Shown here one piece after another: positions 17,511 through 26,371 of a DNA stretch of 64,000 bases; the stretch's first letter is position 1, and every line of letters begins with the position of its first letter. Below the pieces are notes generated by a model. It was not told where the DNA came from. It ran no database searches and was given only the letters and a program-made list of their open reading frames with translations. The position numbers and the translations under genes are program-made. The DNA is from Endobacterium cereale (GTDB taxonomy: Bacteria; Pseudomonadota; Alphaproteobacteria; Rhizobiales; Rhizobiaceae). The DNA is taken from the NCBI RefSeq assembly GCF_009617585.1, contig NZ_WIXI01000050.1, positions 514,095 to 578,094 of the forward strand, given 5' to 3'.

Positions 17511-18077
17511 TCAGGCGGCCTTCGCCGCCCTCTCCGCAATCCTTCGCAAAAGCAACGGCAATTCCGGCGGCGGCACCTTCTCCATCCAGCGATAGTCGCT
17601 GCCGTCGCGATTGCGCCGCATCATCCCGAGATCGACCATGTCGCGCCGCAGCAGTGCGGCATCACCAAACGTGTGCAGCGTATCAAGCAAAGCACTGATC
17701 TCGCGTTCCGAAAACAATCTGTCGCGCGGGATCTTTGACCACAGATACCACAGGCACAATTCCTGCTGTGCCCTCTTGGTCGGCCAGCGGATGATCAGCC
17801 CGTCGCCACTGAACAGGCGCAAGGTGCGGCCCACCCGTGTTTCATCGGCAACCGGCTGGGGCACCGGATCGGCATTTATATTCCAAGCCTGGATGACCTC
17901 GGCACGCTGCTGCTTGTCGCGCAAGTGCTGAAAATTGCGAAAACCCGCCGCTTTCGACAGCAGGTTCAAAACTTCCACATGGCTGGGCTTGTGATCGAGC
18001 GCCGAAAACTTTTCGCGCACGGATTTGGCGAAGGCCGAAAGATCGGCAACTTCCATCGGAATGATGGTTCTGGACAT
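17511..18077 (-). CDS. DUF2087 domain protein
   Basis: This 188-residue protein has an N-terminal helical part (LSAFAKSVREKFSAL; AAGFRNFQHLRDK is a frequent element in small regulators) and a C-terminal DUF2087 winged-helix-like domain (about residues 95-170; RDRLFSEREISALLDTLH and RRDMVDLGMMRRNRDGSDYRW). DUF2087 is often fused to DNA-binding domains, so a regulatory role is plausible. It is convergent with the broken thioesterase gene and stands alone. Confidence 0.8.
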   Translation of the reverse strand: MSRTIIPMEVADLSAFAKSVREKFSALDHKPSHVEVLNLLSKAAGFRNFQHLRDKQQRAEVIQAWNINADPVPQPVADETRVGRTLRLFSGDGLIIRWPTKRAQQELCLWYLWSKIPRDRLFSEREISALLDTLHTFGDAALLRRDMVDLGMMRRNRDGSDYRWMEKVPPPELPLLLRRIAERAAKAA

Positions 18078-18272
18078 AACTTACCCTCGATGCGCCGTTC
18101 CTGACATGAGGTATCGATGGTCGCCGTCTTGTCGATTTCGGCACGGGATAAGTGCTCAACATCAAAGAATAAGCAGGTTTAGCTTCCCTTGCGGGACGGC
18201 AACGCCTCGGTGAACTGCAGACCGTCGCGCATACCTATCATAGCCAATGGGCGCGTCAAGAATGGCGACGCC

Positions 18273-19238
18273 TCATTCCGCCGCCAGACGCAGTGGACGT
18301 GGCTCGTCCAGTCCCAGAATGTCCGAAAAATCCTTGTGGTTCGGGCAGTTCGAAAGCCGCACCTTGAAGGCCTCCACCAGCCAGGATGCCGCCGGCCCCA
18401 GCGGATGCGACGCCTTGTGCATGGCATAAAGCGGATATTCGCCCTGCTGATAGGCGTCGAGTTTCAGGGCAACCAGCCTGCCATCGGCCAGATCGTGACG
18501 CACCAGCGATGCCGGCAATCCGCCCCAGCCCAGTCCGCCCTTGATCAGCTGGTGTTTGGTGGCGATATCGCTCACCCGCCAGATCTTGAAGGACAGCACA
18601 TTGAAATCGCGGCCATTGGTGAGACCGGATGCATCGGTCACCACCATCTGCACCTCTTCGCGCACATCGGCGAGCGTCAGCGGCCGGTCGATCTGCGCCA
18701 GCGGGTGGTCGGATGCTGCCACCGGCAGCATGAAGGAATGGCCGATCTTTTCCGCCACCAGCGTATCGTCCTTGCTCAGCATCGCGCCGCCAAGCCCGAT
18801 ATCGGCACGGCCGGACGACACCATGTCCATCACCATGCCGAGTTCGCCGACATGCAGGTTGAGCGACACGGAGGGAAAGCGGGCGCGAAACTCCCGCAAT
18901 TCCGCCACCACGGCATCGGCCGGCACCATGACGGAGATCGCCATGGTCAGCTCCGCCTCAAGCCCCTGTTTGATGCTTTTCGCCCGCGCCCGCATCAGCT
19001 GCAGATCGGCAACGATGCGGCGGGCATCGGCCAGCATGGCGCGCCCCTCATCCGTCAGTTTCGGCTGGCGGCCGCCGCGTTCGAACAGCGACATTTCCAG
19101 CTGAGCCTCCAGATTGGCGATCGTATAGCTGACCACCGACTGGGCACGGTTCATCCGACGTGCGGCAGCGGAAAAGCTCCCCGTTTCGGCAACGGCCAGA
19201 AAAACCTGCAACTGATCGAGCGTGGGATTGGCGTCCAT
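18273..19238 (-). CDS. LysR-family transcriptional regulator
   Basis: This 321-residue regulator has the LysR winged helix at residues 5-64 (LQVFLAVAETGSFSAAARRMNRAQSVVSYTI in two pieces) and a periplasmic-binding-like effector domain (about 90-300). It is divergent from azoR with a 149-base gap that holds a LysR-type palindrome (19292-19309), so it very likely controls azoR, as in other azoreductase loci regulated in response to quinones or thiol stress. Confidence 0.9.
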   Translation of the reverse strand: MDANPTLDQLQVFLAVAETGSFSAAARRMNRAQSVVSYTIANLEAQLEMSLFERGGRQPKLTDEGRAMLADARRIVADLQLMRARAKSIKQGLEAELTMAISVMVPADAVVAELREFRARFPSVSLNLHVGELGMVMDMVSSGRADIGLGGAMLSKDDTLVAEKIGHSFMLPVAASDHPLAQIDRPLTLADVREEVQMVVTDASGLTNGRDFNVLSFKIWRVSDIATKHQLIKGGLGWGGLPASLVRHDLADGRLVALKLDAYQQGEYPLYAMHKASHPLGPAASWLVEAFKVRLSNCPNHKDFSDILGLDEPRPLRLAAE

Positions 19239-19291
19239 TCGACCTATCCATTTCCTAGATAACTAGCTTCGACATTATCCCGGTTCTCTCG

Positions 19292-19309
19292 ATAGGTGTC
19301 CACGCCTAT
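19292..19309. promoter_or_regulatory. Candidate LysR operator between lysR and azoR
   Basis: ATAGGTGT and ACGCCTAT form a near-perfect inverted repeat (7 of 8 bases paired) separated by CC. Its place in the divergent promoter and its T-N11-A type spacing suit a LysR-type binding site. Confidence 0.5.
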
Positions 19310-19387
19310 TTGTGTCGTCAAGCGAGGACGGGACATCTCGGCCCAACCTTCGAAGAAACAACCACAATCCGATCAAGGAAATTGTCC

Positions 19388-20002
19388 ATGTCGTCCATTC
19401 TCCTCGTCACCTCCAGCCCGCGCGCCGAATCCCTGTCGACGAAAGTGGCAACCGAATTCGTCGATAAGTTGAAGGCCAACAATGCGGCCGCAACTGTCGC
19501 GTATCGCGACCTCGGCAAGAACCCGATCGCCCATCTCGACCCGGTCACCACTTCCGCCATCAAGAAGCAGCCGGCTGACCGTACGCCAGAAGAAGCAGCA
19601 GCCGTCGTCGAATCCGACACGCTGACCAACGAACTGCTGGCCGCCGACACGGTCGTCATCGCCACCGGCCTCATCAACTTCAACATCTACTCCTCACTGA
19701 AGTCGTGGATCGACATGGTCGCCCGCGCCGGCATGACCTTCCGTTACACGGCAGAAGGCCCGGAAGGCCTTGCCAAGAACAAGAAGGTCTACATCGTGCT
19801 GTCTGCTGCCGGCGTTTATTCCGATGGCCCGGCCGTCGCCATGAACCATGCCGTTCCGTACCTGAAGACGGTTCTCGCCTTCATGGGCATGAACGATGTC
19901 GAAGTTATCTATGTCGAAGGCACGGCTTTTGGTCCGGAAGCATTCGAAAAGGCCATCGCCTCTGCCGCTGCTCGCACCGACGAGCTGGCCAAGGCTGCCT
20001 GA
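19388..20002 (+). CDS. azoR: FMN-dependent NADH-azoreductase
   Basis: This 204-residue flavodoxin-fold enzyme reduces quinones and azo compounds by two-electron transfer from NADH with bound FMN. Visible markers are the N-terminal phosphate-binding strand-loop LLVTSSPRAESLSTKVA, the NFNIYSSLKSWIDMVARAGMTFRY segment that shapes the flavin pocket, and GVYSDGPAVAMNHAVPYLK. The ATG at 19388 gives the usual family length; codons upstream to 19310 lie in the promoter region. It is divergent from a LysR regulator and followed by a strong terminator. Confidence 0.92.
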   Translation: MSSILLVTSSPRAESLSTKVATEFVDKLKANNAAATVAYRDLGKNPIAHLDPVTTSAIKKQPADRTPEEAAAVVESDTLTNELLAADTVVIATGLINFNIYSSLKSWIDMVARAGMTFRYTAEGPEGLAKNKKVYIVLSAAGVYSDGPAVAMNHAVPYLKTVLAFMGMNDVEVIYVEGTAFGPEAFEKAIASAAARTDELAKAA

Positions 20003-20027
20003 TTTTTAAAAAATCCACCGCTGAAAT

Positions 20028-20066
20028 GAAAAATGGCGACCGATGCAGATCGGTCGCCATTTTCAT
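20028..20066. terminator. Bidirectional terminator after azoR
   Basis: AAAATGGCGACCGAT and ATCGGTCGCCATTTT form a perfect 15-bp stem around a 4-5 base loop, with T-runs on both strands. It serves azoR and the convergent GGDEF-EAL gene. Confidence 0.9.
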
Positions 20067-20094
20067 TTGAAGCCCCACGATGGGCGCGGACCGA

Positions 20095-22059
20095 TCAGAC
20101 GGCCTCGCGCTCAAGCTCCACCACCTGCGCGGCATGCGTGTTCTTGCCGCGGTGCGCCGCTTCGGCCATACCCTTGAGCTGCATGCCGATCGCCGGTCGC
20201 ACCTCGGTCAGGCGGTCGCCCACCGGCACCGGCCGGCCAAGCAGATAACCCTGCAACTCATCACAGCCAGCCTGGGTCAGGAACAGCGCTTCTTCAATCG
20301 TTTCCACGCCTTCGGCAACGATCTGCATGCCAAGGCCATTGCCGAGTGCGATGATGGAGCGGACGATAACCTGCGCGCTGTCGACCACGCCGAGATTGCT
20401 GACGAAACTGCGGTCGATCTTGATCGTGTCGAACGGATAACGGCTGAGATAGCTCAGCGAGGAATAACCGGTGCCGAAATCGTCCAGGGCCACATCGAAG
20501 CCCATGCGCTTCAATTCGTCGAGCACCTGCAATGCGCGTTTGTCGTCGTCGATCAGCACGCTTTCGGTGATTTCGAGCTCGATCTGCGAGGCCTGAGTAC
20601 CGGTCTCCTTCAGCATCTCGCCGAGGCGGACCAGGAAACGGCTTGCGCGGAACTGCAGCGGGCTGACGTTGACGCTGATGCGGCGACCTTCCAGTCCATG
20701 ACTCAGGCGGCAAGCCTCGGCGATCACCCATTCGCCCAGAGCCACGATCTGGCCGGACGCTTCCGCCACCGGGATGAATTCACCCGGCGACACGAGGCCG
20801 CGCTGCGGATGGTTCCAGCGCAGCAGCGCCTCATAGGCAACGACATCGGCGGTGACCGCATTGACCCGCGGCTGCAAATAGAGTTCGAACTCGCCACGCG
20901 CGATGGCGAGGTCGAGATCCGCTTCCAGCGCACGCCGCTTTTCGATTGCCTCGTTCATGCCCGGCCTGAAGACGAGGCTTGCGCCACGCCCCTGCTGCTT
21001 GGCATGGAAAAGCGCGATATCGGCCTTGCCCACCAGTCCATCAAGGTGGGCCGCATGTTCCGGGCAAAGCGCTCCGCCAATGCTGACATCGAGCTGCAGT
21101 CTTTCGCCTGTCGCGATCTCGATCGGTTCGACCATGCTGGCGAGCAGGCGATGCCCAAAATCCTCGATCTGGAAACTGAAATGCGTGTTGGCCAGGATTA
21201 CAGCGAACTCGTCGCCTCCCAGGCGAGCGACCAGATCATGGGGACCAAGCAGCCGCTGCAAACGGGCCGCCGTCTCACGGATCACCGTGTCTCCGGCATG
21301 GTGGCCGTGGCCGTCATTAACATCCTTGAAGCGATCGATATCGACCATGGCGATGGCAAAGCTTGCGCCGCGGGCGCTCAATTCCGCCACGCGTTCAGCA
21401 AATAGTGCGCGGTTCGGCAGGCCGGTCAAAACATCGTGCTGCGCCAGATGGCGGATACGTTGTTCGGCCTCCTTGCGCTCACGCAAATCGACGAAACATC
21501 CAACCCGCGCCCGTTGGCCGTGATAGAGGATATCGCGCCCACGCGCTTGCACCGGAATGCGTTCCCCATTCGAGGCGACGAGAACCAGTTCATGGATCGT
21601 GTCGTCGTTGAAAGTGGTGACCGTCGCGACATCGATGTCAGGCCCGTCGCGAAGAAAATCGTAGATGCTTGTACCGGGCAGATCCTTGGGCGACCGCCCC
21701 AGCAGTTTCGCCAGTTGCGGATTGCCATCGATGACGATGCCATCGCGATGAATGATGATCGCTTCGAAAGTGGCGCTGGCAAGGGCGGCCACGCGCTCGC
21801 CATCATCGCCGGCGACGGTCTTTTTCGTTTTCTTGCGCTGGAAAGCTGCCAGCGTCCAGGCCTTGCGACCGGGAATAAGCCAGCCGATTCCTGCAAAGGC
21901 AAGCGCACTGATGCCAAGCCCCCAGTAAAGATCGGAAAGAATGGATCCCGTCGGCGATGCCACCGCTACCGTGCCGGTCGCAGCCGCAACAGCCTGCGGC
22001 GCGGTGCAGGCAAGAAGGCTAAGCGCGAGCCAGCCTGTATGTGTGCAACGTGCTCGCAT
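20095..22059 (-). CDS. Cyclic di-GMP enzyme: PAS-GGDEF-EAL membrane protein
   Basis: This 654-residue protein has a signal-like first segment and a second hydrophobic span (about residues 42-65). A PAS-type sensor (about 95-200; GIVIDGNPQLAKLLGRS) leads into a GGDEF domain (about 210-370) with intact LGGDEFAV and an EAL domain (about 385-640) with YEALLRW and the metal-binding DDFGTGYSSLSYL. Both active sites look intact, so it could make or degrade cyclic di-GMP. The Arg-x-x-Asp inhibitory site expected five residues before GGDEF is replaced by GPHD, so product feedback is probably absent. It is convergent with azoR. Confidence 0.9.
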   Translation of the reverse strand: MRARCTHTGWLALSLLACTAPQAVAAATGTVAVASPTGSILSDLYWGLGISALAFAGIGWLIPGRKAWTLAAFQRKKTKKTVAGDDGERVAALASATFEAIIIHRDGIVIDGNPQLAKLLGRSPKDLPGTSIYDFLRDGPDIDVATVTTFNDDTIHELVLVASNGERIPVQARGRDILYHGQRARVGCFVDLRERKEAEQRIRHLAQHDVLTGLPNRALFAERVAELSARGASFAIAMVDIDRFKDVNDGHGHHAGDTVIRETAARLQRLLGPHDLVARLGGDEFAVILANTHFSFQIEDFGHRLLASMVEPIEIATGERLQLDVSIGGALCPEHAAHLDGLVGKADIALFHAKQQGRGASLVFRPGMNEAIEKRRALEADLDLAIARGEFELYLQPRVNAVTADVVAYEALLRWNHPQRGLVSPGEFIPVAEASGQIVALGEWVIAEACRLSHGLEGRRISVNVSPLQFRASRFLVRLGEMLKETGTQASQIELEITESVLIDDDKRALQVLDELKRMGFDVALDDFGTGYSSLSYLSRYPFDTIKIDRSFVSNLGVVDSAQVIVRSIIALGNGLGMQIVAEGVETIEEALFLTQAGCDELQGYLLGRPVPVGDRLTEVRPAIGMQLKGMAEAAHRGKNTHAAQVVELEREAV

Positions 22060-22236
22060 CAGCGGACCAGCAACTCAGTGACAAGATGAGCGCAAGGTAC
22101 CGACAAGGCCTTAATTTTGCATGATCGCGAGATGGCAGCAATCAGCGATTTCAGCAACAGGATCAAACCTGTCTCTGACTTTTTCGTGAGAGCGGAGAAT
22201 GACTTACGTTACGACAGAATACTCTGCGCCAAGCGG

Positions 22237-22557
22237 TCAGGCCGAACGCTCCGGCGCGCCATCGGAAAACAGCGAGGCGCCGTTCTGATCGATGATCTGG
22301 CGTGCCTTGCGAAACGTGCTTTCCACCGCATCGTCCATTGAGGTGAACATGTCGGCACGAATGAAAGTGCGCACCAGAACGGCGTCACCGACCTGTTTTT
22401 CGATACGGCCAGCCAAGCGATACTGGCTGCCTTCCTTGATCGGCGCCGGGTGGATCATGCAGCCCGCATGTTCCTGCGGCTCGACAGCCGGACCCGCCGC
22501 CTTGGGGGCGTCACCGGAGGAAAACATCGAAAGGAGATTGGAAATAAATGAAGCCAT
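22237..22557 (-). CDS. HlyU-family protein
   Basis: This 106-residue protein matches the HlyU family (PF10115): a short variable N-terminus, then EHAGCMIHPAPIKEGSQYRLAG, with the Tyr-Arg-Leu-Ala-Gly strand followed by F-RADMF and a C-terminal helix ARQIIDQNGASLF. Vibrio HlyU is an ArsR-fold regulator of haemolysin and has a different fold; the Pfam family of this name is widespread in rhizobia and its role there is unclear. It shares its strand with ilvA upstream. Confidence 0.75.
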   Translation of the reverse strand: MASFISNLLSMFSSGDAPKAAGPAVEPQEHAGCMIHPAPIKEGSQYRLAGRIEKQVGDAVLVRTFIRADMFTSMDDAVESTFRKARQIIDQNGASLFSDGAPERSA

Positions 22558-22633
22558 GGTCGCAGCCTTATCATACCGGTCATGATGCCGGAAGCCCCGG
22601 CATACCGCGGCTTCCAATCGAAACGCCCACCGA

Positions 22634-23893
22634 TCAGATGATCAGGTTGGCCAGAATTTCGTTTTCGGTGATGTCCTCGTAACCAAGGCCCGCCGCTTCG
22701 AAACGCTGGAACAGGCCGGCAAAGTTTTCCGGCGCAGTGGTTTCGATACCTATCAGGATCGAACCGAAATTGCGGGCCGATTTCTTCAGATATTCGAAAC
22801 GCGCAACGTCGTCATCGGGGCCGAGCATATCGAGAAAGTCGCGCAGCGCGCCGGGGCGCTGCGGCAGCCGCAGGATGAAATACTTTTTCAGACCTGAGAA
22901 GCGCATGGCGCGCTCCTTCACATCCGGCAGGCGTTCGAAATCAAAATTGCCACCTGACACGACGCAGACCACCGTCTTGCCCGCCAGATAATCCGGTCCC
23001 AGTTCTTCCAGCGCCCGGATCGACAGAGCACCCGCCGGCTCCAGCACCACGCCTTCGAGATTGAGCATCTCGGTAATCGTCACGCAGATGGCGTTCTCTT
23101 CGATCAGTTTTACCTGTTCCGGCGGAAAACCCTTCAGCCGCTCAAAGTTCAGCGTGCCGATCCGCGCAACGGCTGCGCCATCGACAAAATTGTCGACCTT
23201 CGGCAACGTCACCGGCTCGCCGGCCAGCAGCGACGTCTTCAGGCTCGGCGCGCCTTCCGGCTCGACGAACAGAAAGTTTTGCGGTTCCACGACATCCTTC
23301 AGGAAACCGGTCGCGCCCGATGCCAGCCCGCCACCGCCAACCGGCAGGATGACGAGATCCGGCACCGAGCCGCTCGGCAGCTGGTCCATCACTTCTGCCG
23401 CAACGGTCGCCTGCCCCTCGATGATATCGGCATCATCGAAAGGCGGCACCATCATCGCGCCCGTCGTCTCCACATGCTCGCGCGCCGCCGCATAGCACTG
23501 GTCAAAGATATCGCCGACCAGACGGATCTGGATGAAGGCGCCACCGAACATGCGGGTCTTGTCGATCTTCTGCTGCGGTGTCGTCACCGGCATGAAGACC
23601 ACGCCCCGCACTTCGAAATGGCGGCAGACGAAGGCAAAGCCCTGAGCATGATTGCCGGCCGAGGCGCAGACAAACACGCGGTCGCGCCCATGTGTCTCGA
23701 CGGCCTTGCGCATGAAATTGAAAGCGCCCCGGATCTTGTAGGAACGGACGGGCGACAGATCCTCGCGCTTCAGCCAGATTTCCGCACCATAGCGACGACT
23801 CAAATGTTCGTTGAGCTGCAATGGCGTTTCGGGAAATATTTCCCGCATGGCCACCTGCGCATCCGCAACCGCGACTTTATCCAAGACCTGCAC
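22634..23893 (-). CDS. ilvA: Threonine ammonia-lyase (short form with one ACT-like domain)
   Basis: This PLP enzyme deaminates threonine to 2-oxobutanoate, the entry step of isoleucine synthesis. The 419-residue length matches the short form. The catalytic domain (about residues 15-325) has the PLP-lysine motif RSYKIRGAFN, the phosphate-binding PVGGGGLASG loop and SAGNHAQGFA; the C-terminal about 80 residues are an ACT-like regulatory domain (YFILRLPQRPGALRDFLDML). The start is not certain: GTG at 23893 lies right after GGGAG, while a TTG at 23884 has better spacing. Confidence 0.93.
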   Translation of the reverse strand: MQVLDKVAVADAQVAMREIFPETPLQLNEHLSRRYGAEIWLKREDLSPVRSYKIRGAFNFMRKAVETHGRDRVFVCASAGNHAQGFAFVCRHFEVRGVVFMPVTTPQQKIDKTRMFGGAFIQIRLVGDIFDQCYAAAREHVETTGAMMVPPFDDADIIEGQATVAAEVMDQLPSGSVPDLVILPVGGGGLASGATGFLKDVVEPQNFLFVEPEGAPSLKTSLLAGEPVTLPKVDNFVDGAAVARIGTLNFERLKGFPPEQVKLIEENAICVTITEMLNLEGVVLEPAGALSIRALEELGPDYLAGKTVVCVVSGGNFDFERLPDVKERAMRFSGLKKYFILRLPQRPGALRDFLDMLGPDDDVARFEYLKKSARNFGSILIGIETTAPENFAGLFQRFEAAGLGYEDITENEILANLII

Positions 23894-24000
23894 TCCCTGA
23901 CGTATTCCGTGTTGCAGCGGCTATGCCACAACGGCGCGCAAGACAAAAGGATAATTGCGAACCGAGCGGTACGGTTGGAAGAATGGATGGAGAAAAGTTC

Positions 24001-24085
24001 TGGTGCGGACGGCGGGGATCGAACCCGCAAGACCGAAGTCGAGAGATTTTAAGTCTCTTGCGTCTACCAGTTTCGCCACGTCCGC
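24001..24085 (-). tRNA. tRNA-Leu (anticodon TAA)
   Basis: On the minus strand the gene begins GCGGACGTGGCGAAACTGG, has a D-arm with AAACTGGTAGAC, an anticodon stem AGAGA/TCTCT around CTTAAAA (anticodon TAA), a long class II variable arm (CGACTTCGGTCTTG) and a T-arm GGGTTCGATCCC. The acceptor stem GCGGACG/CGTCCGC is perfect. CCA is encoded in the DNA. No integrase gene lies next to it. Confidence 0.95.
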
Positions 24086-24246
24086 GTGACGTGTCTTTTC
24101 AGGCACATACGCCTTGCAGTCAACAGCGCGTTTTGAAATCACGCGCATTTCACTCCGCGCCCTCTCATCGAGCACAGCTTATATTAGCAACCTTATCGTC
24201 GCATTGCCGTTTGGCTTGATCGCATACCTTTCGCAACGGAGAAATC

Positions 24247-24480
24247 ATGCCCAGATTTTATCTGCATATTTCCGACGGCAAGCAGGCCGAAGTCGCAATC
24301 GATGCCGAAAACGCCCATGCGGCCATGAATGACGGGCTGAATGCGCTCTCCACCTTCGCCTGCCGCAATTTCCCGCCACCTGACGATGTCTCGATCACCG
24401 TTCTTGATGACAGACGCCGTAAGGTCGGGCGCATGCGCTTTTCGTTCGACATCGAATATGCCGAGGCCGTCGTGATGTAG
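24247..24480 (+). CDS. Small DUF6894-like protein
   Basis: This 77-residue protein opens with MPRFYLHISDGKQAEVAIDAE, the pattern of a common rhizobial family (MPRYFFHL-DG type, DUF6894), then an Ala-rich helix and a strand with VSITVLDDRRRKVGRMRFSF. Function unknown. AACGGAG upstream of the ATG is a suitable ribosome site, and a terminator follows the stop. Confidence 0.7.
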   Translation: MPRFYLHISDGKQAEVAIDAENAHAAMNDGLNALSTFACRNFPPPDDVSITVLDDRRRKVGRMRFSFDIEYAEAVVM

Positions 24481-24502
24481 CCTGCCCCATCAGAAAAAAT
24501 AC

Positions 24503-24540
24503 AAAAGGGCGCGGCATCACTGCCACGCCCTTTCAAATTT
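24503..24540. terminator. Terminator between convergent genes
   Basis: AAAGGGCGCGGCA and TGCCACGCCCTTT form a 13-base stem with one mismatch and a 4-base loop. It lies between the DUF6894-like gene and wrbA and can end both. Confidence 0.8.
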
Positions 24541-24550
24541 TGGGGACCGA

Positions 24551-25147
24551 TCAGGCCAGCTTGGCGGCAATCTTGGCCACATGCGCGCCCTGGTATCTTG
24601 CTGCTTCCAGCTCGATTTCCGAAGGCTGCCGCGAGCCATCGCCGTCGGTGATGGTGGAAGCGCCGTAAGGCGAACCGCCCTTCACGGCTTCAACGCCCAT
24701 CTGGCCCTGGAAGGCATAAGGCAGGCCAACAACGGCCATGCCGTGGTGCAGGAGCGTTGGGATGAAGCCGAGAATCGTCGATTCCTGGCCGCCATGCTGC
24801 GTGGCGGAAGAGGTGAACACCGAACCGACCTTGCCGACCAGCTTGCCGTTGAACCACAGGCCACCGGTTTGATCCCAGAAATTGCGCATCTGCGAGGCGA
24901 CCGTGCCAAAACGCGTACCGGCACCGACGATGATCGCGTCATACACTTCGAGTTCATCAACCGTTGCGATCGGGGCAGCCTGGTCGAGCTTGAAATGCGA
25001 GGACTTTGCCACGTCTTCCGGCACCAGTTCGGGTACGCGCTTGACCGTTACATCGGCACCGGCTGACTTTGCGCCCTCGGCAACGGCATAGGCCATCGTC
25101 TCGATGTGACCGTAGGACGAATAATAAAGGACCAGAACTTTCGCCAT
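24551..25147 (-). CDS. wrbA: NAD(P)H:quinone oxidoreductase, WrbA type
   Basis: This 198-residue flavodoxin-like enzyme binds FMN and reduces quinones by two electrons, limiting redox cycling. The FMN phosphate loop is YYSSYGHIETMA (residues 8-19); GAGTRFGTVASQMRNFWDQTGGLW and the SSATQHGGQESTI loop are WrbA hallmarks. The ATG at 25147 gives the family length and has AAGGAAA upstream. The frame stays open for 38 more codons (to 25261), including ILEFLKKLLGGEPEAA, which looks unrelated to WrbA. Confidence 0.92.
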   Translation of the reverse strand: MAKVLVLYYSSYGHIETMAYAVAEGAKSAGADVTVKRVPELVPEDVAKSSHFKLDQAAPIATVDELEVYDAIIVGAGTRFGTVASQMRNFWDQTGGLWFNGKLVGKVGSVFTSSATQHGGQESTILGFIPTLLHHGMAVVGLPYAFQGQMGVEAVKGGSPYGASTITDGDGSRQPSEIELEAARYQGAHVAKIAAKLA

Positions 25148-25486
25148 TGTCTTCGTTTCCTTTTTCTCTGTTTGCCCGTAACGGGCCGTTTGGGATCTGG
25201 TTGCTGCTTCCGGCTCGCCGCCAAGCAGCTTTTTCAGAAATTCAAGGATCATCGGCGTCACCTGTTACAGCCATGTGAGATCAAGCTAACGACGGGTATC
25301 CTGCGCCGCCAGTCGGCAGTCACAGCACGCAGTGTCCACATTTGCTGAACAACCTTTGATGATCTTGTTCACTTGCCGCCCAAGGCAAGGGCGCGCGGCA
25401 ACAATGAGCGGCAGCGCTTGCAATCGGCGTCCGGCACGCTAACGTCCCGACATATAAACCGCATCCGCTTTGCCAAGAGTATCCCC
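25148..25486. other. Intergenic region between divergent wrbA and cinA-type genes
   Basis: It holds the two divergent promoters and an in-frame 38-codon extension upstream of wrbA (25148-25261) that may be a leader peptide or untranslated. I see no other gene, RNA or repeat. Confidence 0.4.
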
Positions 25487-26260
25487 ATGAGCCAGACCAA
25501 AACAGTCACCGCCGCCATGCTTGCCATTGGCGACGAGCTTCTATCCGGGCGCACAAAGGACAAGAATATAGGCCATCTGGCGGATATTCTGACGCTGTCC
25601 GGCATAGACCTCAAGGAAGTGCGCATCGTCGCCGACGAGGAGGATGCGATCGTCGAGGCGCTGAATGCGCTACGCAGCCGGTACGACTACGTCTTCACCT
25701 CAGGCGGCATCGGCCCCACGCATGACGACATTACAGCCGACTCCGTGGCCAAGGCTTTTGGCCTGCCCTGTATCCACGATCCGGCGGCGATGACGCTGCT
25801 TGCCGACATGTACAAGCGCCGCGAGATGGAATTCACAGAAGCCCGCCAGCGCATGGCGCGCATGCCGGAAGGGTCAAAACACATCCCTAATCCGGTCTCC
25901 ACCGCGCCCGGCTTCATCGTCGGCAATGTCTATGTCATGGCCGGCGTGCCGCAGGTGTTTCAGGCCATGGTCGACAACGTTCTGCCCATGCTGCGGACGG
26001 GAGCAAAAATGCTGTCGCGCGCCATACCCTGCCCTTATGGCGAAGGCGATATCGGCACGCTTCTCGCTGCCATCCAGAAGGCGCATCCGGCGACCAGCAT
26101 CGGCTCCTATCCGAAATATGACGGTCAACGCTTTTCCACCGAACTCATTGTTCGCGCCCGCGAAACAGGCGCGCTCGAGGAGGCAGCGGCCGCCGTCGAA
26201 GCGATGATCGTGGAGCTCACCGCACGGAAAACCTTGGCCAATCCCTCGCCGGACGCCTGA
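25487..26260 (+). CDS. CinA-type molybdopterin-binding domain protein
   Basis: This 257-residue protein is the N-terminal MoaB/MogA-like (CinA_N) domain alone: AAMLAIGDELLSGRTKDKN, the VFTSGGIGPTHDDITADSVAKAFG signature and PNPVSTAPGF. The C-terminal CinA nicotinamide-nucleotide amidase domain found in competence-damage proteins is absent, which is usual for this alphaproteobacterial form. It may act in nucleotide-sugar or cofactor pyrophosphate cleavage (COG1058-type). The ATG at 25487 suits the conserved N-terminus. Confidence 0.88.
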   Translation: MSQTKTVTAAMLAIGDELLSGRTKDKNIGHLADILTLSGIDLKEVRIVADEEDAIVEALNALRSRYDYVFTSGGIGPTHDDITADSVAKAFGLPCIHDPAAMTLLADMYKRREMEFTEARQRMARMPEGSKHIPNPVSTAPGFIVGNVYVMAGVPQVFQAMVDNVLPMLRTGAKMLSRAIPCPYGEGDIGTLLAAIQKAHPATSIGSYPKYDGQRFSTELIVRARETGALEEAAAAVEAMIVELTARKTLANPSPDA

Positions 26261-26371
26261 TCGTGCTTATGCTGCCTCCTCATACCCGGGCGCCTTGACC
26301 AGCGGGCCATCGCGACCCACGTTCATCATCAGAACGGGTCAATAAATCCCGGCAGATGAGGAGGCACCGCA

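Noticed and set aside
24001..24085. tRNA-Leu as an island attachment site
   Set aside because: No integrase gene or duplicated tRNA 3' end was seen nearby; the flanking genes are ordinary core genes.
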